Shown: positions 18,330 to 26,972, counted from the first letter of the stretch. The stretch is DNA of 64,000 nucleotides from Nematocida parisii ERTm1 (GCF_000250985.1 NW_013524649.1:452065-516064); one strand, 5' to 3'. Notes: generated from the letters alone by a model not told the origin. Made by a program: numbers and translations.

Positions 18330-19121
18330 ATGCAAGTCTTGTACAGATTCAGATCCGAGAGGGACTTCAGCAAAATAGAAACGGACAGATCATCCATGCC
18401 CCTGTGGGAATTAAAGGCGGAGATAGCTGCCAAAAGATATTTAACCTTCCATGACTACCACCTAATATTCTACGTGGAGAATGAGAAAGCCCCAATAACA
18501 GACAATTATGCTGTTATATACAGTAATATGAGCATAGTCATAGAAAGAGTGCCAAATCACATTAATGCCGGGTATAAAGAAGCCTTAGAAAAAGCCAAGC
18601 AGCCAGAAGAACAGCCTAAGCCCAAAGAGGAATCAGGGAGTATTACAATGCATAATATACACGGAATGAGAGTACCACCAGACTCGTACATATGCTTTAG
18701 ATGTGGACAGAAGGGGCACTTTATACAAATGTGCCCAACCAATAATAATAAGCAGTACGATGCAATGAGAATTAAAAAAGCCACAGGAATTCCAAAGACT
18801 TTCCTTGTTCCTGTTGAAGAAACATCCCCAACCTCGGTGCTCCTCAATGAAGAAGGAAAGTTCGTGCGTGCCCAGCCACAGACTAAAGAATTCTCGCGTA
18901 GGTTCCGCTCAGCAGAAGAAAGATCCATCCCAAAAGAGTTCATCTGTCCACAGTGTAATAGTATGATTGTAGAGGCAGTCAAGTTAAAGTGTAAGCATAC
19001 ACTCTGTGAATACTGCGTATCCGGAAGGTGTCCCGTGTGCAAGAAGAAATCATCAAGTGCAGCAATTGATACAAAAATGAGAAAGAAGATAGAAAGCTTC
19101 CTGGAGAATAGTAAAGTGTAA
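18330..19121 (+). CDS. MPE1: Mpe1/RBBP6-like cleavage and polyadenylation protein
   Basis: A 263-aa protein with the full Mpe1 domain order. A DWNN ubiquitin-like domain occupies about 1-75 (VLYRFRSERDF start, VIERVP end); a CCHC zinc knuckle follows (CFRCGQKGHFIQMC, about 121-134), then a C-terminal RING or U-box-like module (CPQCNSMIVEAVKLKCKHTLCEYC ... CPVC, about 205-240). Mpe1 is part of the CPF complex that cleaves and polyadenylates pre-mRNA; the RING suggests ubiquitin-ligase capacity. Yeast Mpe1 is 441 aa, so linkers are trimmed here. The ATG at 18330 follows AAATTTT directly. Confidence 0.92.
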   Translation: MQVLYRFRSERDFSKIETDRSSMPLWELKAEIAAKRYLTFHDYHLIFYVENEKAPITDNYAVIYSNMSIVIERVPNHINAGYKEALEKAKQPEEQPKPKEESGSITMHNIHGMRVPPDSYICFRCGQKGHFIQMCPTNNNKQYDAMRIKKATGIPKTFLVPVEETSPTSVLLNEEGKFVRAQPQTKEFSRRFRSAEERSIPKEFICPQCNSMIVEAVKLKCKHTLCEYCVSGRCPVCKKKSSSAAIDTKMRKKIESFLENSKV

Positions 19122-19164
19122 ATTACGCACAGATACGTAAATAGTCTAATTAATTACCGGGTAC

Positions 19165-19182
19165 AACCCGATATAACCCGAA
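19165..19182. repeat. AACCCGATATAACCCGAA dyad
   Basis: Two AACCCG hexamers 10 bp apart, the spacing of one DNA helical turn. Close copies occur at 14233-14250, 19321-19338 and 21125-21142, and single AACCCGA copies occur elsewhere between genes. Confidence 0.7.
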
Positions 19183-19320
19183 TATTCAAATAAATAAGAC
19201 AAACCACACAGAATTTTAGTCATAAAGTACACACATACCCAAATAAACAAGGAATAATCAAAGGCATACAAGTATTATTAATAAACCCGGACAGGATATT
19301 AGAAAATAATCAGTATAAAT

Positions 19321-19338
19321 AACCCGATATAACCCGAT
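19321..19338. repeat. AACCCGATATAACCCGAT dyad
   Basis: Another copy of the dyad, differing in the last base, in the same convergent intergenic region. Confidence 0.7.
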
Positions 19339-19510
19339 ATACAGAATTCTTATTATCTGTACACTCGGTATAAATATACAGATCATAAGTGAATGTAATC
19401 CAAATAGTTTGAATCCATTTTTATTTTAGTAGAGTAGCACTGTGCTTAGTATACTCCTGACCCTACAAGGATTCTTATACTCAAGCAAGTGTCATACTCT
19501 GATCTTTATA

Positions 19511-20338
19511 TTATTCGGTTCTATCAACAGTACTACTGAGCTGACAGACCTCTATGTTGTTTTTAGCAAACAGGGTTTGTATTTCCTTGTCATGGACGTA
19601 CTCTTCTATATAATACAACTTAGACACTTTTAATTGTATAATCTTCCTTGCACATAATCTGCATGGATAAAGTGTGGTGTATAACTGGGCTCCTACTACC
19701 TCTAAAGAATTCCTTTCTAAAAAAGCACTTTCCTCCGCGTGTATGCAAAAACAATCGGATAATTCCTTGCCTTTGTGTATGTTTGTATTACACCGCTCAC
19801 ACCCACCATCAGAACAATTAGTGGTGCCCGTGGATGTTCCATTATACCCCACTGAAATAATCCTGTTATGCCTAACTAAAACTGCACCTACTTTTCTTTT
19901 CATGCAATTAGACCTAAGAGATGCCATTTCAGCCAAGGACATAAAGTACTCCTGCCAGGTTGGCCTAATCCTGTGCTTGTATATTTTATCTATTTGGGTC
20001 TCATCCACTTCAATTAAATTAGCACAATTTAAAAAAGTGGCTCTGACTTTCAGCATATTTATATAGTACGCATTATACTCAGCCACTTCTTCAGAAGAAA
20101 CCTTTTGGTCGCCTGATGGGTACGCGATGATTAGGACAGCGCACGGACGTATTTTAAACTCCAGCCAGTCTTCGGGAGTTCTAAGCTGGATTACTGTATT
20201 CTGCTTCCATCCGTCATCTTTCATTATGTCATTTATAATGCCATCAAATACTTTCTTTTCTGTGAATCCATTTCTTACTAAGTCGTCTATAACTATTCTT
20301 GAGACCTTAGCAGAAACTGAAGTAACACAGAACAGCAT
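19511..20338 (-). CDS. DCD1: Deoxycytidylate (dCMP) deaminase
   Basis: Zinc enzyme converting dCMP to dUMP, the substrate of thymidylate synthase. The 275-aa product carries the deaminase domain in its C-terminal 150 residues. Zinc and catalytic motifs are HAE (200-202) and PCRLC (225-229). A second Cys/His cluster (CSDGGCERC ... H, about 175-188) is typical of dCMP deaminases. The N-terminal 120 residues resemble the P-loop-derived extension of yeast Dcd1 but lack an intact Walker A motif. The start at 20338 is 13 bp from the divergent GPN3 start. The gene suggests retained de novo dTMP synthesis. Confidence 0.9.
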   Translation of the reverse strand: MLFCVTSVSAKVSRIVIDDLVRNGFTEKKVFDGIINDIMKDDGWKQNTVIQLRTPEDWLEFKIRPCAVLIIAYPSGDQKVSSEEVAEYNAYYINMLKVRATFLNCANLIEVDETQIDKIYKHRIRPTWQEYFMSLAEMASLRSNCMKRKVGAVLVRHNRIISVGYNGTSTGTTNCSDGGCERCNTNIHKGKELSDCFCIHAEESAFLERNSLEVVGAQLYTTLYPCRLCARKIIQLKVSKLYYIEEYVHDKEIQTLFAKNNIEVCQLSSTVDRTE

Positions 20339-20351
20339 GCAAAAATTTTAA
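20339..20351. promoter_or_regulatory. 13-bp divergent start region with AAATTTT core
   Basis: The shortest of three such gaps: GCAAAAATTTTAA lies between the ATG codons of the dCMP deaminase and GPN3 genes. The AAATTTT core is near-palindromic and could serve both directions. Confidence 0.5.
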
Positions 20352-21110
20352 ATGGGATATGCAATATTTGTTATTGGACCGGCTGGTTCTGGGAAGACTT
20401 CTTTATCCCACATGCTTAAGGAACACTATACAGCACAAAAGAGAGGAGTAGTTCTAGTGAATTTAGACCCAGCACAGGCACTTACAGATTTAGAATTTTC
20501 ATTTGACATAAGAGATCACATTGAAATAACAGAAATAATGGAAGCAGCTGATTTTGGGCCGAATGGTGGACTTATGGCAGGATTAGAAGCCATATCAGAT
20601 AATTTAGATATAATGGAACTGCCTGAGGATGATGATACACTTTTAATATTCGACTGCCCAGGACAGATTGAGTTGTACTTACACTCTGACTCCATTAGTA
20701 AAATTATCACAGAAGTTCAAAAGAACCATTTCCCACTCATTCTATACGCATTGGATGTAATGCACCTTCTGGATAGTTCTAGGTTCATATCTGCAGCTAT
20801 CACAGCAACCATTGCAATGTCTAAGTTTGAAGTGCCCCATCTGAATATATTCACAAAGTGTGACTTAGTAAAAAAGGAAGAATTAGACGAACTACTTGAT
20901 GAATTGGATTTAGACACTCTCTGCAGTAGCATACCTGCAAGGTGCCGGAATGAGAAGAAGTTCAACCATGCACTCACTACAATCATAAAGGATGAAGGTC
21001 TTCTTGGGTTTATACCTTTAAATTATAAGGAGAAAGAGTCACTTGATGAATTAGCATACCACATAGATACATCCCTGCAGTATTTTGACAGTCATATGGC
21101 AGATGAATAA
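20352..21110 (+). CDS. GPN3: GPN-loop GTPase GPN3
   Basis: Small GTPase of the GPN family, needed for assembly and nuclear import of RNA polymerase II and probably III. The 252-aa product has the P-loop GPAGSGKT (9-16), LDPAQ (38-42), the GPN signature FGPNGG (68-73), the G3 motif FDCPGQIEL, and TKCD for guanine recognition. C-terminal FIPLNYKEKESLDELAYHID resembles the end of GPN3 (P.D..DEES....HID) rather than GPN1 or GPN2. The length is close to the usual 270-280 aa. Confidence 0.88.
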   Translation: MGYAIFVIGPAGSGKTSLSHMLKEHYTAQKRGVVLVNLDPAQALTDLEFSFDIRDHIEITEIMEAADFGPNGGLMAGLEAISDNLDIMELPEDDDTLLIFDCPGQIELYLHSDSISKIITEVQKNHFPLILYALDVMHLLDSSRFISAAITATIAMSKFEVPHLNIFTKCDLVKKEELDELLDELDLDTLCSSIPARCRNEKKFNHALTTIIKDEGLLGFIPLNYKEKESLDELAYHIDTSLQYFDSHMADE

Positions 21111-21124
21111 AATAAATATTATAC

Positions 21125-21142
21125 AACCCGACATAACCCGAA
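21125..21142. repeat. AACCCGACATAACCCGAA dyad
   Basis: Fourth copy of the dyad, one base different, just after the GPN3 stop and in the gap between convergent GPN3 and Utp6 genes. Confidence 0.7.
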
Positions 21143-21274
21143 TTCATTTATATTCAATAATATTATTGAATACTCCCATCTGTACACTTATAATAATTGA
21201 ATTTCGGGCATTCTTCTGTTTATTAGAATATTCTGATTTATTTATTTAACGGTAATTTCCAAAAATAACGGGTT

Positions 21275-21883
21275 TTAACTTTCCGTTATTATTTGCTTTT
21301 TTAATATTTCAATAATCTTTGGTGAGTCATTCTCTTCATTATCCTCTTCTAGTCTTATATACTCCTCTATTATCTCTTTTTTATGGCTGGGAAGTACTCT
21401 TAATGCTCTCTGTAAGAGAATCCTGGACCCTTCTATTTCTCCTATAGACCTAAGAGCATCAGCACACTTAATCCAAACCTTAAAACTGCCCGTGCACTTT
21501 CTGGGTATTTCTACAGCTGTCTCCTTTATCTTTGCTTTATCCTGTACAGATATAAAATACTCTAAGTGTGAGATGAGTAAATCTTCCATATCAAGGAATG
21601 CAAATTGTGCTCTTTTATAGAGTGAGTCTATCCTTTTAGTAATATAATTCTTCTTCTTATGGATCTTTTTAGACCTCTTCTTATAAATTCTCTCTAATAT
21701 GGCCTCATACTCAATGTACATAAGAAATATACTAAGACGTGGTTTAGTAGCCAGAATTTCTTCAAATTTCTTTCTTTTTTTAACAATTGCTTCTATTTCT
21801 TCTTTTTTGAAGATTTTCCTGTCTTTGTAATAGGATAATTCTGGCATCATATACTCCAGCTCACTAATAACAGAAGAGCTCAT
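21275..21883 (-). CDS. UTP6: Utp6-like U3 snoRNP protein (short)
   Basis: A 202-aa protein. The first 90 residues match the conserved Utp6 N-terminus: ELEYMMPELSYYKDRKIFKK, then EEIEAIVKKRKKFEEIL, IFLMYIEYEAILERIYKKR. About two HAT-type helical repeats follow (FKVWIKCADALRSIGEIEGS, LLQRALRVLPS). Utp6 belongs to the UTP-B part of the small-subunit processome; Utp18, another member, is encoded at 47.9 kb. Yeast Utp6 is 440 aa, so the C-terminal repeats are lost or shortened here. The ATG at 21883 sits right after AAAATTTTA; an in-frame TTG at 21904 is not needed. Confidence 0.85.
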   Translation of the reverse strand: MSSSVISELEYMMPELSYYKDRKIFKKEEIEAIVKKRKKFEEILATKPRLSIFLMYIEYEAILERIYKKRSKKIHKKKNYITKRIDSLYKRAQFAFLDMEDLLISHLEYFISVQDKAKIKETAVEIPRKCTGSFKVWIKCADALRSIGEIEGSRILLQRALRVLPSHKKEIIEEYIRLEEDNEENDSPKIIEILKKQIITES

Positions 21884-21936
21884 TAAAATTTTAGAAAAGT
21901 ACAAGACTATAAAATTTTTAAAATAATGTGTTTACA

Positions 21937-22869
21937 ATGCAAGACAGTCCTGAGATACTAAGAGAGTTCAGCATAGAAATAGAAAAAAAAGAGGAGAAAG
22001 AAGAAAATTCAGTCAGTGCAAAGGAAACCACAAAAGACCCTTATAAATTAGTTGAGAGTATTTTAGACCAAATAGATATAGAAGATATTGATACTGGCAG
22101 AATGGTTCTATTAAACCAACTGAATGAACTATTATTAGAGAGAGAGCAATTAGTGAGGAATAATTTCACCACGTACATAAAATGCAGGAAAGCACTGGAA
22201 ATAATGAAAACATCTAAAATATGCACTAATGGGAGCAAGTACTTGAATATGCAAAGTATCAGTAGAATGGAAACTCTATTAGAACCTATTTTATTAGAGA
22301 ACAAGGAGATAGACAGACAAAATCAACAGACTAAATTTATGCTTAATCATAGCCTTTTATTTAATGCAGAATCTATTCTATCTGAGTATTTAAAAATCAA
22401 TGATTTCGATTCATTCCTAACGGATTATCACATGATAAAAGTAGAATCCGAGAAATTCAAAGAGTCAAAATTTATTTCGTATTTGTTTTCAAAGACTACG
22501 CCCATCCTTGCACGGTTTAAAATTGAAATTATCAGGAGAATTGAGATGTGTAAGAGTATTTCTGAATCTTTGTACTATTTCCGGCTGTATATGCAAGTTG
22601 ACCCAGAGAGTTACAGTAAAGCATTTGCGACTCTCTTAACTATTGCTAAGACAGAAATAGGCGAGAGACAGATTGTTTTTGGAGGGACAGTTATTTCTAA
22701 ACTAAGAAATTTAAAGGACTTTATTAATGACCAGACTGAGAGTATCGTATACATGATTGGTCTAATGAAAGCAGTGGATACAGTTACGTGGCAGGCTAAG
22801 GAAATGAGTGAATTTATTATAAATGCAGTGGAGGCGTACACTAACAGTAATAAAAAAAGAAATAATTAA
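21937..22869 (+). CDS. SEC5: Sec5-like exocyst subunit, N-terminal part, frameshifted
   Basis: A 310-aa helical frame. Residues about 35-85 (DPYKLVESILDQIDIEDIDT, LVRNNFTTYIKCRKALE) fit the Sec5 pattern of FDP..FL, a TS..DL..G segment and an LV.+NFD.F+K stretch. The following region (NHSLLFNAESILSEYLKIND to DYHMIKVESEKFKESK) fits the part where Sec5 has F.LP..I...I..GDYD....DY.K. Sec5 is a subunit of the exocyst, which tethers secretory vesicles to the plasma membrane. The frame ends just after an A7 run (22852-22858); removing one base from the run would join it to the next frame. The ATG at 21937 was chosen over an in-frame GTG at 21928. Confidence 0.58.
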   Translation: MQDSPEILREFSIEIEKKEEKEENSVSAKETTKDPYKLVESILDQIDIEDIDTGRMVLLNQLNELLLEREQLVRNNFTTYIKCRKALEIMKTSKICTNGSKYLNMQSISRMETLLEPILLENKEIDRQNQQTKFMLNHSLLFNAESILSEYLKINDFDSFLTDYHMIKVESEKFKESKFISYLFSKTTPILARFKIEIIRRIEMCKSISESLYYFRLYMQVDPESYSKAFATLLTIAKTEIGERQIVFGGTVISKLRNLKDFINDQTESIVYMIGLMKAVDTVTWQAKEMSEFIINAVEAYTNSNKKRNN

Positions 22870-23632
22870 ATTTCTGAAGGACCTATCCGGGAATACGCCA
22901 CTTGAGAATACTCACGTGGATATGAAAGAGAGATTATTTAATGTACAAGAAATAGCACAGTGCATAAAAATAATTGTTGATAAAATGGAATCAGAAGGGA
23001 TAGAGAATGCCGTATCTATGCATAATATATCTGAAGTGTTCTCTTTAATCATAAGGATATTATGGCATGGGACAGAGAATGAACCCATACATAATATTAC
23101 AGTACTTATACAGAGCACAGAAGGCATATTCGGTATAAAAGACCATATTTCATCACAAATAACAGAATTTCTTATGCACCCACTGAGTAAAACAGAGTAC
23201 GATTCTTTCCCCGTGTGTATGAGTGCATTATCAAAAGTTCAAATGGAAATTCTTCCTCAAGTAGAAACACTCTTAGAAGAACCCCAGAAGAAAGAAGTGC
23301 TTTTAAAACTAAAAGAACTAAAAAGTAAAGCGAATGAAATGGGAATAAAGTACTTAACACAGAAATTGAAAGAGGCAGTCTGTGATGAAGAATTCCTTAT
23401 GGCAGTAGTAAGAGTTAAAGTACTATTCTCAGAGAATAAACTGAATGATTCTTCTTTAGAGTATAATGTCATAAGTACATCTATTTCTAATGTAGGATTA
23501 AAAACAGATATGACAAAGTATCTACTTAGAATGTACATATCAGATAGTTCTATTAGAACAGTACTTAAAAATGAAATATTACCAAATAATTACTCCCAGT
23601 ACAAAAAACAGTTTTCTATTTTATCCGGGTAG
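22853..23632 (+). CDS. SEC5: Sec5-like exocyst subunit, C-terminal part
   Basis: A frame of about 259 codons continuing from the A7 run. It has no suitable ATG at its beginning and the same amphipathic-helix character as the upstream frame (KEIIKFLKDLSGN, DMKERLFNVQEIAQCIKIIV). Together the two parts make about 565 aa, shorter than yeast Sec5 (971 aa) but plausible for a reduced genome. No domain can be assigned to this half alone. The next gene begins about 120 bp downstream on the same strand. Confidence 0.55.
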   Translation, partial: KKEIIKFLKDLSGNTPLENTHVDMKERLFNVQEIAQCIKIIVDKMESEGIENAVSMHNISEVFSLIIRILWHGTENEPIHNITVLIQSTEGIFGIKDHISSQITEFLMHPLSKTEYDSFPVCMSALSKVQMEILPQVETLLEEPQKKEVLLKLKELKSKANEMGIKYLTQKLKEAVCDEEFLMAVVRVKVLFSENKLNDSSLEYNVISTSISNVGLKTDMTKYLLRMYISDSSIRTVLKNEILPNNYSQYKKQFSILSG

Positions 23633-23749
23633 AATATTTTTCATATTCTACTCCCACAGAATAAAAGTGTATAAATATAAATTATTATTAAGAATATCTA
23701 GCGTATTATTAAAAATAAAAAAAATAATGCTTTAATACCGTAAATAATC

Positions 23750-24436
23750 ATGCACAGGGAAGAACCACTGACTATAAATTACACCGAGGAGTACGTTCAG
23801 TTATTAAAACAGCACAATAACAATATGTCCAATAAAAACTATTCAATTCCAAGCTTAAACACAATAAGTTGTGTACTCTACCACTGCCCTACAAATTATA
23901 CTGTGTGGGTTGATAGAAGGAAAGTACTTGAAGAAATACCACGGGAGGTGTACAGTTTTGAGCAGGAATTGGTTTGGACTAAAAAGCAGGCCGTAGAGAA
24001 CATGAAGAATTATCAAGTGTGGCACCATTTAAAGTATGTTCTCTCAAAAGTAGAGAATGAAATATCTGAAGACTTAGATATACTAGAGATAGTAAGGAAG
24101 GACACTAAGAACATACACTTCTGGGGAGTATTCCTGGCGTGCACGAAGAATGTAGAAAGTGCTTTAGAGTATACGAAATATTTTATTGAATTTGATGTAC
24201 GGAATAATTCTGCATATTCAATACGGCACACTTTAATTATTCCACTACTAAGGAAGAGTACAATACACCTTAATAAAGAGAAAGACTTCCTTCTCTCTCT
24301 CCCTATTCTTAAGCATAACTTGGCATTCTGGAACTATGTGATGGCACTGGACAGAGAATTCCCTGCGTGTAAATTGCTTGAGCTGTGCGAGGCAGCAATG
24401 GAAGCAAAGCAGATACCAAAGTACTATGAGGACTAA
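23750..24436 (+). CDS. RAM2: Protein farnesyltransferase/geranylgeranyltransferase type I alpha subunit
   Basis: Alpha subunit shared by the two CaaX prenyltransferases, which lipidate Ras and Rho proteins. The 228-aa product shows the helical PPTA repeats with their W.+R and N+ motifs: NYTVWVDRRKVLEE, NYQVWHHLKYVLSK, NIHFWGVFLACTKN, NNSAYSIRHTLIIP and FWNYVMALDREFP. Family members are usually 300-380 aa; here the N-terminal extension and last repeats are trimmed. The start ATG at 23750 is the first after the upstream stop. The match to the alpha rather than the Rab-specific GGTase II subunit is by size and general appearance. Confidence 0.82.
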   Translation: MHREEPLTINYTEEYVQLLKQHNNNMSNKNYSIPSLNTISCVLYHCPTNYTVWVDRRKVLEEIPREVYSFEQELVWTKKQAVENMKNYQVWHHLKYVLSKVENEISEDLDILEIVRKDTKNIHFWGVFLACTKNVESALEYTKYFIEFDVRNNSAYSIRHTLIIPLLRKSTIHLNKEKDFLLSLPILKHNLAFWNYVMALDREFPACKLLELCEAAMEAKQIPKYYED

Positions 24437-24605
24437 TTATTCCATGGGAGTAGGCTAAGTTACTGGTCTATTTGAATAAATAACTATTTTGGCTAAGAAT
24501 GACTCTTTCTCTGGTTATCCCTACTTTATTATTACTAGACCTCTCCAGGCCCGCCAAAACCCATCAATAGAAAATGAATATCACACTATCTATTTATTAT
24601 ACAAA

Positions 24606-25451
24606 ATGCAATATAAGCACATGGAAGATAAAGAAAATATGGATAACTGCAGGTTACAGAATTTGGAAAATATCAGCCGTATATACATACAGAAATACTG
24701 CAACCAGCCGAGTATTAAATACACACCGTACTTCACAAAAAGGCTGCTTACATCCCAGGAGGAGGAAAAAATAAGAGAAAGGCCTGAAATTAGACTGGCA
24801 TTCTCAGACCTTCTTTTAGAGCAGATGGACTTTATCCGGTCAACAGTAGGAAGAATTTCTGAAATACTTAACTGTACCATATACATAGACTCAAATAATC
24901 TTATGTGGGCCACGCATGTAATCACTAATACTACTTCAGATGGGCTCTGTAAGAGAACATATAACTACTTGGCATCAATTATTATGAAGAAATCAATTGT
25001 TTCATTCCTGTGGTATGCAGACTTATTTGACAGATCAAAAAAAATGACTGGAGACAAGCACTCTACCCTGTCATTTATGCAGTATTTAAGTCAAGTCACT
25101 CAAAATAATATTGTAAAGGGCGACTGTCTGGGCGGACCATCAAAAGCACCCATGCTAGCTCATATGAGCACAAACCCCAGCCCACTGCTTAAAGGGCTGA
25201 ATGTAAAGGATAAAAAGCACCTTCTCTCTCCCATGGAAAATAGTCTTATTATTATGGCAGGAGGAGTTGTAAATGCAAAAAACACCAGCACACAGAAAAA
25301 GCCCAGCAGGTACATTAAAATAACAGAAGAAAGAGAGATTTTTAAGATGGTGTCATCTGGGCTACTGCTGACATTTCAAACACTGGACAGTGAAACCTCT
25401 TCTAGTGCGGATGTCTCGTCATCTTCTACCACAGACAGTACTATTTCATAA
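24606..25451 (+). CDS. BRCT-like domain protein (start uncertain)
   Basis: The frame is open from 24480 to 25451, but its first ATG is at 24606, giving 281 aa. Sequence before this ATG also looks coding (DSFSGYPYFIITRPLQ). The start may therefore be non-ATG, or lie upstream across an undetected frameshift. Around the middle, IRLAFSDLLLEQMDFIRSTV, ILNCTIYI, ATHVIT and IVSFLWYADLF follow the spacing of a BRCT domain (strand, helix, THVI strand, then the conserved W helix). BRCT domains bind phosphopeptides in DNA repair and transcription proteins. The C-terminus ends in a serine/threonine run. Family is not identified. Confidence 0.45.
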   Translation: MQYKHMEDKENMDNCRLQNLENISRIYIQKYCNQPSIKYTPYFTKRLLTSQEEEKIRERPEIRLAFSDLLLEQMDFIRSTVGRISEILNCTIYIDSNNLMWATHVITNTTSDGLCKRTYNYLASIIMKKSIVSFLWYADLFDRSKKMTGDKHSTLSFMQYLSQVTQNNIVKGDCLGGPSKAPMLAHMSTNPSPLLKGLNVKDKKHLLSPMENSLIIMAGGVVNAKNTSTQKKPSRYIKITEEREIFKMVSSGLLLTFQTLDSETSSSADVSSSSTTDSTIS

Positions 25452-25486
25452 TTTCTAGTTATTTCTCGTTATATGCGCTTCTTTAT

Positions 25487-25699
25487 TTACTGGTCTACTG
25501 AAGTGTAGAAATTCTTTAAAAATAGTCTTATTTCATCTGACAGCATGGCATTTGCTGATGCGAATTCTCTGGAAAGACTTTTTGCATCACTTGGTGTTAT
25601 GTATTCGTATGAAACAATGTCCATGACTGCAGCAACATCTTTTGTATTTATTTCTCTCATAAAATATTTTATACATGAGATTATACTTAACTGCCCCAT
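25487..25699 (-). CDS. Small protein, unknown (70 aa)
   Basis: An ATG-started 70-aa frame, predicted helical, with no membrane segment or recognised domain (IKYFMREINTKDVAAVMDIV, then SYEYITPSDAKSLSREFASA). It lies 35 bp from the convergent BRCT-like gene, a spacing normal for this genome, and its amino-acid usage looks protein-like. The start codon lies inside CTGCCCCATTA; the same AACTGCCCCATTA string recurs 41 bp upstream, a possible regulatory repeat. Confidence 0.42.
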   Translation of the reverse strand: MGQLSIISCIKYFMREINTKDVAAVMDIVSYEYITPSDAKSLSREFASANAMLSDEIRLFLKNFYTSVDQ

Positions 25700-26384
25700 T
25701 ACTAAAACACGCAGTCACGGATAATTCTAACTGCCCCATTATACAGCACTACCACATTACTATTTTATGACTTATTCTCCTCTTACACTGTAGCTCATAA
25801 TAACCCGAATTACAAACTAAAGAAATATTTATAACACCAGATATAACCAAATATAACCAGTACAGTAAATATATTATACGGAGAGGATTGGATTTAAATA
25901 TTATAGTGCCATGTAAAGAAATAGTTAAATTCCGCATACCCAGAAGGGCTCTATTCTGTCTTACTTATATGTACATCTACCTAAAATATCTACATATGAA
26001 TGATTTTAACACAAATAAAGCATTATATCTTAAAATACTTCTCTATCCCTCTTCCTGGAGTGTTTATGCATAAATATAAAAATTCAATTTTCGGGTTATT
26101 TACTTTCAGTTCTTTAAAATATTCATTTTTTGTATTACGCAGAATATAAAAAAATTAAATTTAGAGGTTTCGTCACAGGAGAGACAATAAAAACAATAAA
26201 TATAAATGTGACTAATTGATGAATATACTACTATTTATATACAGAAAATACAAATATGTCTAATTATACATAAGGATACAGTAAATATTGGCTAGAGTGG
26301 CATATTTGGGAGTATTCGGGTTATTTTAGTATGTATATGTTTGATTTTCGGAATTATTGCTTTATGACTAATTTATACTTTACA
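25700..26384. other. AT-rich intergenic region
   Basis: About 685 bp with no convincing gene. It contains TAACCCGAA near 25801, TTCGGGTTATT-type copies near 26090 and 26315, and a degenerate GATATAACCAAATATAACCAG at about 25840. A 61-codon plus-strand frame at 25888-26073 is AT-rich and unsupported. Confidence 0.55.
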
Positions 26385-26972
26385 TTATATTTCATTTTTT
26401 ACTATTTTTAATCTTTCTATTTCCTCTTTAAGACTTTCTATCGTATTTTCCTGGGTCTGAATCTTTTTTTCTTTTACGGACATCTGAACAGTTTGTATGT
26501 CAAGCATAACGGAAACTTCTTCTAATTTCCTGGTCAGTTCTAGATTTTTTGTTTGTGTGTGAATTTTTGATGGGAGGCACATGCAAATAGGTATGCTTTG
26601 ATCCTTGCCCCAGTGTGATAGTGTACTAAAAATGCTTTGAATAGTTCTGGCTGCATTTCTTATTTTCTGGAGTTCTTTCTCTGCATTATTCACTAAGATT
26701 GAAATCTGTTCTACATTTAATAAATCCTTTTCTTTTACTTCTGTTATATTTTTCTGTGCTTGTATTCTTAAAGTACCGAGGTCTTTAAATTCTTTTTGTG
26801 AATTATTGCTGTTCCCTGTATTTAAAATCCTTATTTCATCTGCTGCTTCTGGATTATCTGCTGTAATTGGAATCTGTGCATTTATTTGAGAAAGATTAAT
26901 TTTATTCTGTGGTGGTTTAAGTGCATTATCTTCTTCAGTATGCTGGCATTGCCTGAATATGCTTCTGACCAT
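26385..26972 (-). CDS. Coiled-coil protein, unknown
   Basis: A 195-aa, ATG-started product. The first 65 residues are polar and probably disordered. Two helical segments follow: about 70-120 (KNITEVKEKDLLNVEQISIL on) and a C-terminal coiled coil about 140-195 (LTRKLEEVSVMLDIQTVQMS, IESLKEEIERLKIVK). Between them is a short cysteine-containing turn. It lies next to a second coiled-coil gene on the same strand. A structural or nuclear-pore role is possible, but there is no specific match. Confidence 0.6.
   Translation of the reverse strand: MVRSIFRQCQHTEEDNALKPPQNKINLSQINAQIPITADNPEAADEIRILNTGNSNNSQKEFKDLGTLRIQAQKNITEVKEKDLLNVEQISILVNNAEKELQKIRNAARTIQSIFSTLSHWGKDQSIPICMCLPSKIHTQTKNLELTRKLEEVSVMLDIQTVQMSVKEKKIQTQENTIESLKEEIERLKIVKNEI

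Larger units (their letters stand above)
19122..19510. other. Convergent intergenic region with AACCCG dyads
   Basis: About 390 bp between convergent genes. It holds two AACCCG dyads, listed separately, plus isolated ACCGGGT and AACCCGG strings. No RNA gene or open frame is convincing. Confidence 0.6.

Noticed and set aside
17906-18454. Plus-strand frame opposite the 5' end of RPC1
   Set aside because: Overlaps conserved RPC1 zinc-site coding sequence and the Mpe1 gene in other frames; composition follows the antisense of real codons.
14233-21142. AACCCG dyads as internal telomere repeats
   Set aside because: They resemble AACCCT telomere units only loosely, are never in long arrays, and are spaced by ATAT.
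25888-26073. 61-codon frame in an intergenic region
   Set aside because: AT-driven composition, non-ATG first codon, no neighbours or motifs in support.
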